DNA of 64,000 nucleotides from Thermovibrio sp. (GTDB taxonomy: Bacteria; Aquificota; Aquificia; Desulfurobacteriales; Desulfurobacteriaceae), in contig WFYG01000018.1 in assembly GCA_015490195.1 (NCBI GenBank), positions 60,675 to 124,674 of the forward strand, given 5' to 3'. Below are positions 49,458 through 59,416 of the stretch, piece after piece; position 1 is the stretch's first letter; every line of letters starts with the position of its first letter. Made by a program: the position numbers and the translations under genes. The notes beneath the pieces were generated by a model. The model was not told the DNA's origin. It did no database searches and saw nothing but the letters and a program-made list of their open reading frames with translations.

Positions 49458-50232
49458 CACCTATCCTCTTTAACTCATTCCTTACAAAACTTGAAATTGA
49501 GTAGCCACTTAGCTCTGCCTTCTCCTTGATTTTTTCGTACTCCTCCTCTGTCACGTTTACAGCTATAAGCCTTTTCCTGTTGAACCCTTTTGTTCTCCTC
49601 TTTACCCTGAGAACTCCAAGCTCTTTTAGCGTTTTTCTGACTGTTACAGGAGAAACAGAAAGGAGCTCTGACATCTCTTCAACCTGAACTACCACTCCGC
49701 CTTTCTGGAACATCTGAACATTCTCCTTAACAGTTAAGCCCCTAAAGCCCATCAACTTTCCTTCTCTTACAACAGCCTGAAAGAGCTTGAGAAACAAAGA
49801 AACAATCAGAGGGGAATAACCTTTTAAAGCCAGTTTCCCGTAAAGTTCCCGCAGATCAAAAGGAAGGGACAGCTCACTTTTAATCTTCAATAAAGCTTTA
49901 CTTAACTTCTCCTTTTCCACTGAAGACAGAACTAGAAAAACCTTTTTCCTGCCCGCTAAAAGAGTTGCAAAGCTATAACCCTCTTCTTTCCCCAACAGTC
50001 TCAATAAACGCAAAAGTTTATTATTCTTCCTGCAAGAGAAGAAGAAGCCGTTCTCCTTTAGGATTCTTCCAATATTCTCTCTAAGGTAGGAATTTTCTTT
50101 AAAAAACAACCTTTTCTCTTTTGATATTTTCTGTCTTACTCTCTCTCTGGTTACTCCAAGCTCCTCTCCTATTTCCGCGTACGTCTTACCTTCCAAATAT
50201 TTACTGAGGACAGGGAAGTCTTCATTAAACAT
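49450..50232 (-). CDS. Putative DNA-binding regulator: sigma-70 region 4-like HTH N-terminus, RHH-like C-terminus
   Basis: YLEGKTYAEIGEELGVTRERVRQKISKEKRLF; C-terminal VNVTEEEYEKIKEKAELSGYSISSFVRNELKRIGV. Confidence 0.65.
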   Translation of the reverse strand: MFNEDFPVLSKYLEGKTYAEIGEELGVTRERVRQKISKEKRLFFKENSYLRENIGRILKENGFFFSCRKNNKLLRLLRLLGKEEGYSFATLLAGRKKVFLVLSSVEKEKLSKALLKIKSELSLPFDLRELYGKLALKGYSPLIVSLFLKLFQAVVREGKLMGFRGLTVKENVQMFQKGGVVVQVEEMSELLSVSPVTVRKTLKELGVLRVKRRTKGFNRKRLIAVNVTEEEYEKIKEKAELSGYSISSFVRNELKRIGVI

Positions 50233-50236
50233 AATA

Positions 50237-50281
50237 CCCCCTCCATCAGATTCTACACTAAAGTTTAACTGATGGAGGGGG
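50237..50281 (-). promoter_or_regulatory. Perfect 13-bp inverted repeat between fba and regulator, containing the regulator's Shine-Dalgarno
   Basis: CCCCCTCCATCAG(50237-50249) ... CTGATGGAGGGGG(50269-50281), 19-nt loop; on minus strand right arm reads CTGATGGAGGGGG-TATT-ATG. Confidence 0.75.
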
Positions 50282-50291
50282 AATTCTTCTT

Positions 50292-51698
50292 TTATTCCGG
50301 TTTAGGTTTATGAATCTTCACAGGTTTTATGTATTTGTCAACAACAGGTTTTGTGTTGAAAACCTTAAGCTGATCAAAAAGAAAATGGAACTTCTCTTTA
50401 AGGGCCTTCATCATGGGAGCTTTTACTTCTTCAGGAAGATCCCAAAACTCTTTCTTAAACTTGCCGAAGGCTTTTTTCCTGGTTTTGTAGATAAACTGCT
50501 GCTCTGTCCAGCCTTCTTTCCACTCGTTCTTTAACTCAGTCTTCAACCACTCGTATATCCTATTTTTAAAGTCCTCCGGAAGGTGGTCGTAGATGATGTT
50601 CTGAAAGCCTGTTGCAAGGTGAATTTCTGCTGTCTTAACTTCGGGGAACTTGTGAAAGAGCTCGTCGGGGAGCGTTGAAGCGCCGTGCTGAACGGCACCA
50701 GCCATTGAGTACTTCTTCCTCGCAACCTCTCCTATTCTCTCAAGAACAGAGAAGTCAAGTTTTACCTTTGCAACTCTGCCGTCAGGAAGGGGAATTCCGC
50801 CGTGTTCCGTTCCTGTCTGAACAGAGATTTTGCTTATGTGGGGGATATTCTCTCCGTACTTGCGGAGCTCCTCAAGGTAACCTTCCATAAAGGATTCAAA
50901 CTCTTCAGGCGTTGAGTTCTTTCCTCCTATGTGTCCGATCTCTCCACCTACAGATACAGTTATCCCTTCTGGCTCAATCTCCCTGATGTAGGCAGTCATC
51001 TTTGCCGTATTTATGTAGTTATGGTACTGCTGTTCTTTAAGGGTTGGCTTACTGTAGTCAACGAGGGTTGATGGATCTATGTCTATATTGTAGAAGTCTG
51101 CCTCTATAGCCTCTTTTGTAAGAGCTTTTATCCTCTCAAGCTCTGCTTCTGGATCTTCTGCGTAGTTTTTGGCGTTGAACTGAAAGTGATCTCCCTGAAT
51201 AAAAACGGGACCTCTAAATCCTTCTTTTATTGCTGCTGCAAGTGCACAGGCTGTGTACTCTGCAGGTCTCTGGTTTGTGTAGCCTATTTCAGACTTTGCA
51301 ATTTCCAGTATAAAGGCTCCTACGTTGTTTTCAACGGCTACCTGGAATATCTGCCTCATAACATCGTAGGTAATTCCCCTTATATTCATTGCAGGAACTG
51401 TAAACCAGAATGGAATTTCCTCTTTAGCCATTCCCTTTGTGTAGAGGTCGTGGATAGAGGCAGGAACAATTCCAAGGTCTAAAGCTATTGCTCTGATTAA
51501 CCACCTTGCAAATTTCTTCGTTTTCTCCTCTCCAAAAACGGCAGTATAGATGATGTCATCTATCAATTCTTTTACTTTTGACTCGTTTTTAACAGAAACT
51601 CTATCCTCTTTAATCTCCACGGCATCTTTTACAGCATCAAGGAGCTGCTGATAAGAGAGCTCTCTCATTCCATCCCTCCAGATAATTTGTTTTCTCAA
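50292..51698 (-). CDS. Class II fructose-bisphosphate aldolase family protein (large form)
   Basis: GPVFIQGDHFQFN, DIDPSTLVDYSKPT, SVGGEIGHIGGKNSTPEE, VQHGASTLPDELF. Confidence 0.85.
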   Translation of the reverse strand: MRKQIIWRDGMRELSYQQLLDAVKDAVEIKEDRVSVKNESKVKELIDDIIYTAVFGEEKTKKFARWLIRAIALDLGIVPASIHDLYTKGMAKEEIPFWFTVPAMNIRGITYDVMRQIFQVAVENNVGAFILEIAKSEIGYTNQRPAEYTACALAAAIKEGFRGPVFIQGDHFQFNAKNYAEDPEAELERIKALTKEAIEADFYNIDIDPSTLVDYSKPTLKEQQYHNYINTAKMTAYIREIEPEGITVSVGGEIGHIGGKNSTPEEFESFMEGYLEELRKYGENIPHISKISVQTGTEHGGIPLPDGRVAKVKLDFSVLERIGEVARKKYSMAGAVQHGASTLPDELFHKFPEVKTAEIHLATGFQNIIYDHLPEDFKNRIYEWLKTELKNEWKEGWTEQQFIYKTRKKAFGKFKKEFWDLPEEVKAPMMKALKEKFHFLFDQLKVFNTKPVVDKYIKPVKIHKPKPE

Positions 51699-51741
51699 TT
51701 TTACAGAATCAAAAATATAATAAATTCTGATTCAACGTCCT

Positions 51742-51936
51742 TTAAAGGTCTGTCCACTTAAGGGTGATAACGTCCACGGGGCAGTTCTCTACGCAGATTC
51801 CGCAGCCGTTACAGACTTCAGGGTACATAACAACCGCCTTCTCACCGCCCATGACAAAAACACCAGTAAGGCACACCTCAACGCAGATTCCACAGCCGAT
51901 ACACCCTTCCTGGTCAATATAGGGAATAACTTTCAA
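51742..51936 (-). CDS. 2[4Fe-4S] ferredoxin
   Basis: CIGCGICVEVC...CNGCGICVENCPVDVI. Confidence 0.93.
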   Translation of the reverse strand: MKVIPYIDQEGCIGCGICVEVCLTGVFVMGGEKAVVMYPEVCNGCGICVENCPVDVITLKWTDL

Positions 51937-52790
51937 ACGCCTATCCTCATCTTAAACGCTTTTACAGTGTTGTAAAGGAGCATTGTTATAGTCATAGGTC
52001 CCACTCCTCCGGGAACCGGAGTTATGGCAGAGGCTTTCTCCCTTACAGCCTCAAAATCCACGTCTCCAACTATCTTACCATTTACTCTACTTATTCCGAT
52101 GTCTATTACGACAGCTCCATCTTTCACCATGTCGGCCTTTATCAGGTGGGGAACCCCGGTAGCAACGCAGAGGATATCTGCATAACGGGTATAGTGGGAA
52201 AGATCTTCTGTGTAAACATGGCAGACAGAAACGGTAGCATTGGCGTTTAAGAGCATGTTGGCCAGGGGTTTTCCAACAATGTTACTGTGACCGATCATAA
52301 CTGCGTTCTTTCCCTGAAGGGGAATCCCGTAGGCCTCAAAGAACTTCATAACTCCAGCAGGAGTACAGGGCATAAGTCCTTCATCATAAAGCCCTAAGAT
52401 GCACTTTCCCACATTAACAGGGTGGAAACCGTCAACGTCCTTATCGGGGGAGATGAAGTTGATAACCTCTCTGCACGAAAGGTGTTCCGGCAGTGGTAGC
52501 TGAACGATTATCCCGTCAACTTCCGGGTTCCGATTGAGTTCGTCAACCACCCTGTTTAACTCCTCCTGAGGGATATCTGCAGGAAGGCGCCTGTCAACCG
52601 AGTTTATCCCTACCTTCTCACAAGCCTTTATTTTGTTCCTCACGTATATCTCACTTGCCGGATTGTCACCTACCAGAACAACGGCAAGTGTAGGAGCTCT
52701 CCCAAACCTCTCTTTCAGGTAGTCAACCTCTTCTTTCAGCTCTCCCCTTATTTTCTCAGAGAGAGCCCTCCCGTCTAATATAACTGCCAT
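51933..52790 (-). CDS. folD: Methylenetetrahydrofolate dehydrogenase/cyclohydrolase
   Basis: GIIVQLPLPEHL, DVDGFHPVNVGKC, GHSNIVGKPLANMLL, TPVPGGVGPMTITMLL; start refined to MAVILDGRALSEKIRG. Confidence 0.96.
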   Translation of the reverse strand: MAVILDGRALSEKIRGELKEEVDYLKERFGRAPTLAVVLVGDNPASEIYVRNKIKACEKVGINSVDRRLPADIPQEELNRVVDELNRNPEVDGIIVQLPLPEHLSCREVINFISPDKDVDGFHPVNVGKCILGLYDEGLMPCTPAGVMKFFEAYGIPLQGKNAVMIGHSNIVGKPLANMLLNANATVSVCHVYTEDLSHYTRYADILCVATGVPHLIKADMVKDGAVVIDIGISRVNGKIVGDVDFEAVREKASAITPVPGGVGPMTITMLLYNTVKAFKMRIGV

Positions 52791-53568
52791 CCTCTCTCCT
52801 CTCGTAAACGTCATAGATTCTCTCAAAAGATCTCACCTTCATGTCATCCCCTACCTCAAAGAGGACACCACAGAATTGAATAAGCTCTGCCTTCTCAGGA
52901 ACTTTAAACCTTACGGGAAGCTGCTTCACAAAACGGTCAATTCCTTCTTTCGGCTCCATCCCAATAACAGTATTAACCGCACCTGTCATACCGGCATCTG
53001 TAATATAGAGGGTACCACCGGGAAGAAGCCTGAGGTCTGCCGTCTGAACGTGGGTATGAGTTCCCAAAACTGCCGTTGCCCTGCCGTCAACGTAAAATCC
53101 AAAGGCCTGCTTCTCAGAGGAGGCCTCACCGTGAAAGTCAATTACAACAACGTCTGCTTCCTCACTATCAACAATAGATTCAAAAATCCTGAAGGGGTTG
53201 TCAAGACACTCCATAAAAACCCTTCCCATAAGGTTCACAACAAGAACCTTAACTCCATTAACCTCCAGGGTAATAAAACCTCTTCCGGGGGTTCCAGGCG
53301 GGTAGTTTGCAGGCCTGAGAACGGGGTACTTATCAATGAACTGGTATATCTCTTTCTTATCAAAAGTGTGGTTTCCTCCGGTTATTACGCTAACCCCGTA
53401 AGAGAGAAGCTTGTTAACAATCTTTTCCGTAAGACCGAAACCACCCGCCGCATTCTCACCGTTGACTATACAGAGGTCAACCCTCTCTCTGTTCTCCTCA
53501 AGCCACAGGTGGAGAGCTCTCCTTCCCGGTCTGCCAACAACGTCTCCCACAAAGAGAATTCTCAACAC
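52756..53568 (-). CDS. YmdB-family metallophosphoesterase
   Basis: ILFVGDVVGRPGRRAL, VNGENAAGGFGLTEKI, TGGNHTFDKKEI, GTHTHVQTAD. Confidence 0.95.
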   Translation of the reverse strand: MLRILFVGDVVGRPGRRALHLWLEENRERVDLCIVNGENAAGGFGLTEKIVNKLLSYGVSVITGGNHTFDKKEIYQFIDKYPVLRPANYPPGTPGRGFITLEVNGVKVLVVNLMGRVFMECLDNPFRIFESIVDSEEADVVVIDFHGEASSEKQAFGFYVDGRATAVLGTHTHVQTADLRLLPGGTLYITDAGMTGAVNTVIGMEPKEGIDRFVKQLPVRFKVPEKAELIQFCGVLFEVGDDMKVRSFERIYDVYERREDGSYIRREGSL

Positions 53569-53569
53569 C

Positions 53570-54169
53570 CTACAACTCCTCAGTAAGGTATTTCGCCTGC
53601 TCCTTTAAGCTTAAAAGCGTTTCCGTATTACAAATTAGATAGTCTGCGTATTTTAACTTTTCGCTGTAGGGAAGTTGAAGGCTATCCCTTTTAACAGCCT
53701 CCTTCATGCCAAACTTTCTGGCAGCCCTTAAAAGTCTCTGACCTCTATAGGCAAAAACCAGAACTACTGAATCAAAGTAACTCTGCCAGCCGTACTCAAT
53801 CAGAACTGCCGCCTCAACAAAAACAGGCACGCCGGAATACTCCATCCTCAGGGAATCAATTTTTTTAAGTATAAGGGGGTGAACGATAGAGACGAGCTTA
53901 GAGAGTTCCTTAGGAGAAGAGAAGACAATCCTTCCCAGCCTGACGGTATCAACTGAACCGTCCTCTCTCAAGATTCCTTCTCCAAAGGCCTTAACAACCT
54001 GTGGTTTTGCCTCGTTCTGAAGAACAAACTTCCCTATAATGTCTGCATCAAAAACCGGATAACCCAGCAGTTTAAGGAACCTGGTAAAAGTTGACTTACC
54101 TGAACCGATGTTACCCGTTACCCCTACAAGCAACAGCAACACCCCTCTTCTTATCAAGAAAGCTTTCAA
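53570..54169 (-). CDS. coaE: Dephospho-CoA kinase (real start probably downstream of the ORF start)
   Basis: LVGVTGNIGSGKSTFTRFLKLLGYPVFDADIIGK, HPLI. Confidence 0.94.
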   Translation of the reverse strand: MKAFLIRRGVLLLLVGVTGNIGSGKSTFTRFLKLLGYPVFDADIIGKFVLQNEAKPQVVKAFGEGILREDGSVDTVRLGRIVFSSPKELSKLVSIVHPLILKKIDSLRMEYSGVPVFVEAAVLIEYGWQSYFDSVVLVFAYRGQRLLRAARKFGMKEAVKRDSLQLPYSEKLKYADYLICNTETLLSLKEQAKYLTEEL

Positions 54170-55175
54170 AGATAGGAATTAAAATAACCGCAAGCGGAAC
54201 GGCAACAACAATTCCCAGAAATCCTCCCAGGTAACCACCCACAAAGATGAAGAGAATTATAAGAATTGGATTAATCCCGGTAGTCCTGCTCATCACAAGT
54301 GGATATATAAGATTCTCAAGTCCTACCTCTGTAATGAAAACAAACAGGACCCCCAGAACAGCCTCCAGAGTTCCGTTATCAAGAATTGCAAGAAGAAGGG
54401 CAGGGATAAGTCCGGAGAAAAAACCGACGTAGGGAATCATGTTCAGTATACCAGCCACAAGCCCTATAAGGAGAGAATACTTTATCCCGACGAAGAAGAG
54501 CCCCAAAGCTAGGTAAACACCCACAAATATAGCAACTCCCATCTGGCCTATAAGGTAATTAGAGAGAGAGGCATGAACTTTTGAAAGGAGCTCTCTCAAC
54601 TCCTCCTGAATAGAGACAGGTGCAAGGGAAATGTAAAGGTCAACCACCTTCTTTGAGTCAACAAGGAAGTAGTAAGTAAGAAACGGAACAACTACAATGT
54701 TGATAGCGATAGATATAACAGAAAAAACTCCTGAGAAAAATCTTGAAATTAGATTTCCTATGGGAATTGTACCAACCTTTGAGTAGACCTCCTTTATAAG
54801 CTCTTTTAGATTCATTGACTTAAACGGGTGAAGAAAAGACCAGTGTTTACCAAAGTGGTGGTAGAAAAAGCTGTCAAGTTTTGCCGCAAGGATAGGTAGA
54901 TAAGTAATAAAACTCTGCATCTGTTCTACTACCGTTGGAACAACAACAAACAGCATTATAACTAGCAAAAGAAACATGGCAAAAAGCGTTAACAGAGCAG
55001 AGAGACGAACTTTTCCTCCTGTAATCTGTTTAAAAAAATTAAAAACAGGATAGAAAACGTAAGCCATAATAGAAGCAATGAAAAAGGGCAGAAGAGGCTG
55101 CTCCAGAATGAAGAGTAGTAAAAGCAAAGTAAGAACAGTAGCAAAAAGGTAAAGCTCTGGAAGATATTTACTCAC
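54111..55175 (-). CDS. AI-2E/PerM family transporter
   Basis: Multi-TM; NMIPYVGFFSGLIPALLLAI, VMSRTTGINPILIILFIFVGGYLGGFLGIVVAVPLAVIL. Confidence 0.92.
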   Translation of the reverse strand: MSKYLPELYLFATVLTLLLLLFILEQPLLPFFIASIMAYVFYPVFNFFKQITGGKVRLSALLTLFAMFLLLVIMLFVVVPTVVEQMQSFITYLPILAAKLDSFFYHHFGKHWSFLHPFKSMNLKELIKEVYSKVGTIPIGNLISRFFSGVFSVISIAINIVVVPFLTYYFLVDSKKVVDLYISLAPVSIQEELRELLSKVHASLSNYLIGQMGVAIFVGVYLALGLFFVGIKYSLLIGLVAGILNMIPYVGFFSGLIPALLLAILDNGTLEAVLGVLFVFITEVGLENLIYPLVMSRTTGINPILIILFIFVGGYLGGFLGIVVAVPLAVILIPIFESFLDKKRGVAVACRGNG

Positions 55176-55707
55176 TGTTTAGCTCCCTTATCCCCCTATA
55201 AGTATAGTGGAAAGCTGAAGCAATAGTAAAGGTTGCCGTTATAAAAAAAAGAAATTCCAGTCCACCTTTACCTATAATATTCCAGTTAACATTAATAAGA
55301 ACTGCCAAAATAGTAATAAACTGTAAGAATGCAGTAACTTTCCCCAGAAAAGACGGCCTTATTTTCTCTATTTTACCAAAAACAGAAAGAAGCCAGCCGC
55401 CAAAAAGAATTAAGATATCTCTACTCAAAACAACAATCGTTAACCATACGGGGATAAACTTCTGATAGAAAGAGAAAAGAATGTATCCTGAATCTATAAG
55501 AGACTTATCGGCAATCGGATCAAGTATTATCCCCAACCTTGTAACCTGTCTAAGTTTTCTAGCAAGAAAACCGTCTAAAGCATCACTTAAAGACGCTAAA
55601 AGGAAGATAAAGAGAGCCAGCTTGAATCTGCCGTAAAAAACGGCCATAATGAAAACCGGCACGAGAAAGACACGAAAAACTGTAATCAAGTTTGGAATAT
55701 TTACCAC
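55168..55707 (-). CDS. pgsA: CDP-diacylglycerol-glycerol-3-phosphate 3-phosphatidyltransferase
   Basis: SDALDGFLARKLRQVTRLGIILDPIADK (DGx2ARx8Gx3Dx3D). Confidence 0.95.
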   Translation of the reverse strand: MVNIPNLITVFRVFLVPVFIMAVFYGRFKLALFIFLLASLSDALDGFLARKLRQVTRLGIILDPIADKSLIDSGYILFSFYQKFIPVWLTIVVLSRDILILFGGWLLSVFGKIEKIRPSFLGKVTAFLQFITILAVLINVNWNIIGKGGLEFLFFITATFTIASAFHYTYRGIRELNSE

Positions 55708-55726
55708 TACACCTCCGGAGGAAGGT

Positions 55727-56565
55727 ATGAACCATCTCTATCTTAAGAGTTTAATTGTAAACTTTCTTAACGAAGACTTAGGAACTGTTGGAGACCTGAC
55801 AAGCCAAGCCCTTCCTGTTGTAGAGGGAGAAGCAGTCGTAGTTGCAAAAGAGAGCGGTATTCTCTGTGGAATAGAACCGTTTAACACGGTATTTCAGATA
55901 GTCAACGAAAACCTTAAAGTAAATTGGCTGAAGAAAGAAGGAGAAGAGTTTAAAAAGGGAGAAGTTCTATGCTGTGTAGAAGGGGAGCTCCCCTCAATCC
56001 TAACCGCCGAAAGAACAGCACTAAACCTCCTCCAGAAGCTCAGCGGCATAGCAACCACAACAAGGGAGTTCGTTAAAGAACTTGAAGGCTCCCCGGTAAA
56101 ACTGCTTGACACAAGAAAAACTACTCCCGGGCTGAGGGTTCTGGAAAAGTACGCAACAAGAGTTGGAGGAGCTCTAAACCACAGAATGGGTCTTTACGAC
56201 GCCGTAATGATAAAAGATAATCACATAAAAGCCTTTGGAAGTATAGAGAGAGCTGTAAAGTTAGTTCTAAAGAAAGTTCCCGTAACTACGAAAATAGAAG
56301 TTGAAGTTGACAGCTGGCAGCAGCTTGAAGAAGTCATCAGAGTTATTGATCTTGTAGACATCGTAATGCTTGACAACTGGCCGATTAACGAAGTAGAGAA
56401 GGGAGCTGTAAAACTGAAAAATGCTAGAAACTCTGTAAAAATAGAAGTTTCAGGAGGTATCACTCTTCAAAAGCTCAAAACTTTAAAAGAACTTCCAATT
56501 GACTTCGTCTCAACGAGTAAAATTATTACCTCCGCGAAGTGGTTAGATCTGAGTATGGAGGTAAA

Positions 56566-56569
<4 letters not shown>
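55727..56569 (+). CDS. nadC: Nicotinate-nucleotide pyrophosphorylase
   Basis: LNEDLGTVGDLTSQ, LLDTRKTTPGLRVLEKYATRVGGALNHRMGLYDAVMIKDNHI; start refined from ORF track. Confidence 0.97.
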
Positions 56570-58169
<1,600 letters not shown>

Positions 58170-58236
58170 CTATAGATACGTTTTATTAAACTAATGATAA
58201 ACTATTAACTACACTTTTACAAACCGGGAGAACAGC

Positions 58237-59403
58237 TTGGAAAACTTACTCATAGCCATATCTGTTTTCCTGTTTCTCCTGCTGCTAATATTTGCCTCTC
58301 TTACCCTCAGAGAACGACGGAAAAGGCTCCAGCTACTCAAACGGCTTAAAGAGAAAGGGAAAAAAGGGAAAAAGCCCCCAACAGACAGATCAAAGCTACT
58401 GGCAAGAGCCCTCAGCCTGATAAAAGAGGGAATAGTAATAATGGATCCCTACGGGAGAATCGTGTTCACAAACCGATTCGCAAGGGAGCTCCTTGGAATA
58501 GACGAAAAAGACACGGGAAAATTTTTCTATCAGGCCATAAAAGACTTTGACATAGTCTCAATGATAAACGAGGCATTTAACGAGAGTTACAGAGTCTGGC
58601 AGGAAAAAAAGATAAAGGACAGCTACGTTCAGATTATATTCGGGTCAGATATGGATGAAAAGGTACTACTACTTATAGATCAGACCCCAATTAAAAAGTA
58701 CGAAGTACTTAAAAAAGACTTTATAGCAAACGCATCACACGAATTAAAAACCCCACTTGCAGCAATGAAAATATCGCTAGAAACACTTGAAGAAATATGC
58801 AAAGATAGGAATAAAGCCCTTAAATACATCATCAAAGCTCAGGAAAGAGTAAATTATATGGAGCAACTAATAGAAGATCTCATTACACTTTCACTTCTTG
58901 AAACAACAAATCTAACCTTAAAGCTCAAGAGAGTTGCCATATTACCTTTAATTAAAGAAATAATTAACAATATATCGGAGCTAATTCAGAAAAAGAGAAT
59001 CCAGCTTTCAATCAAAGTTCCAGAAGATGCCGAAGTATGTGCAGACGCAAAGTTACTACACGCTATCCTTAAAAACCTGATAGACAACGCCGTCAAGTAC
59101 AACCGTGAAGGAGGCAGAATAGAGATAACCTTCCAGAGGTTCACAAAAGAGGATGAAATAAGAGTATGTGACTCAGGTTACGGAATTCCAAAATCCCACC
59201 TACCCTTCATTTTTGAAAGGTTCTACAGAGTAGAGCGCTCGCGCTCAAGGAAATCCGGAGGAACAGGTTTAGGCCTTTCCATCGTTAAACTTGCAACAGA
59301 GAAACTGGGAGGAAAAGTAGAAATAGAAAGTACAGAAGGAGAAGGAACCTGCTTCTCAATATACCTTCCAAGAAGGTGTGATATTATTACTCGCGATTCC
59401 TGA
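58237..59403 (+). CDS. PhoR-like sensor histidine kinase (PAS-HisKA-HATPase)
   Basis: DFIANASHELKTPLAAMKISLETL; NLIDNAVKYN; RFYRVERSRSRKSGGTGLGLSIVK. Confidence 0.95.
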   Translation: MENLLIAISVFLFLLLLIFASLTLRERRKRLQLLKRLKEKGKKGKKPPTDRSKLLARALSLIKEGIVIMDPYGRIVFTNRFARELLGIDEKDTGKFFYQAIKDFDIVSMINEAFNESYRVWQEKKIKDSYVQIIFGSDMDEKVLLLIDQTPIKKYEVLKKDFIANASHELKTPLAAMKISLETLEEICKDRNKALKYIIKAQERVNYMEQLIEDLITLSLLETTNLTLKLKRVAILPLIKEIINNISELIQKKRIQLSIKVPEDAEVCADAKLLHAILKNLIDNAVKYNREGGRIEITFQRFTKEDEIRVCDSGYGIPKSHLPFIFERFYRVERSRSRKSGGTGLGLSIVKLATEKLGGKVEIESTEGEGTCFSIYLPRRCDIITRDS

Positions 59404-59416
59404 AATCGGGGGAAGA

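Noticed and set aside
59235-59252. GAGCGCTCGCGCTC palindromic stretch in the histidine kinase gene
   Set aside because: Explained by coding for VERSRSRKSGGTGLG; single occurrence.
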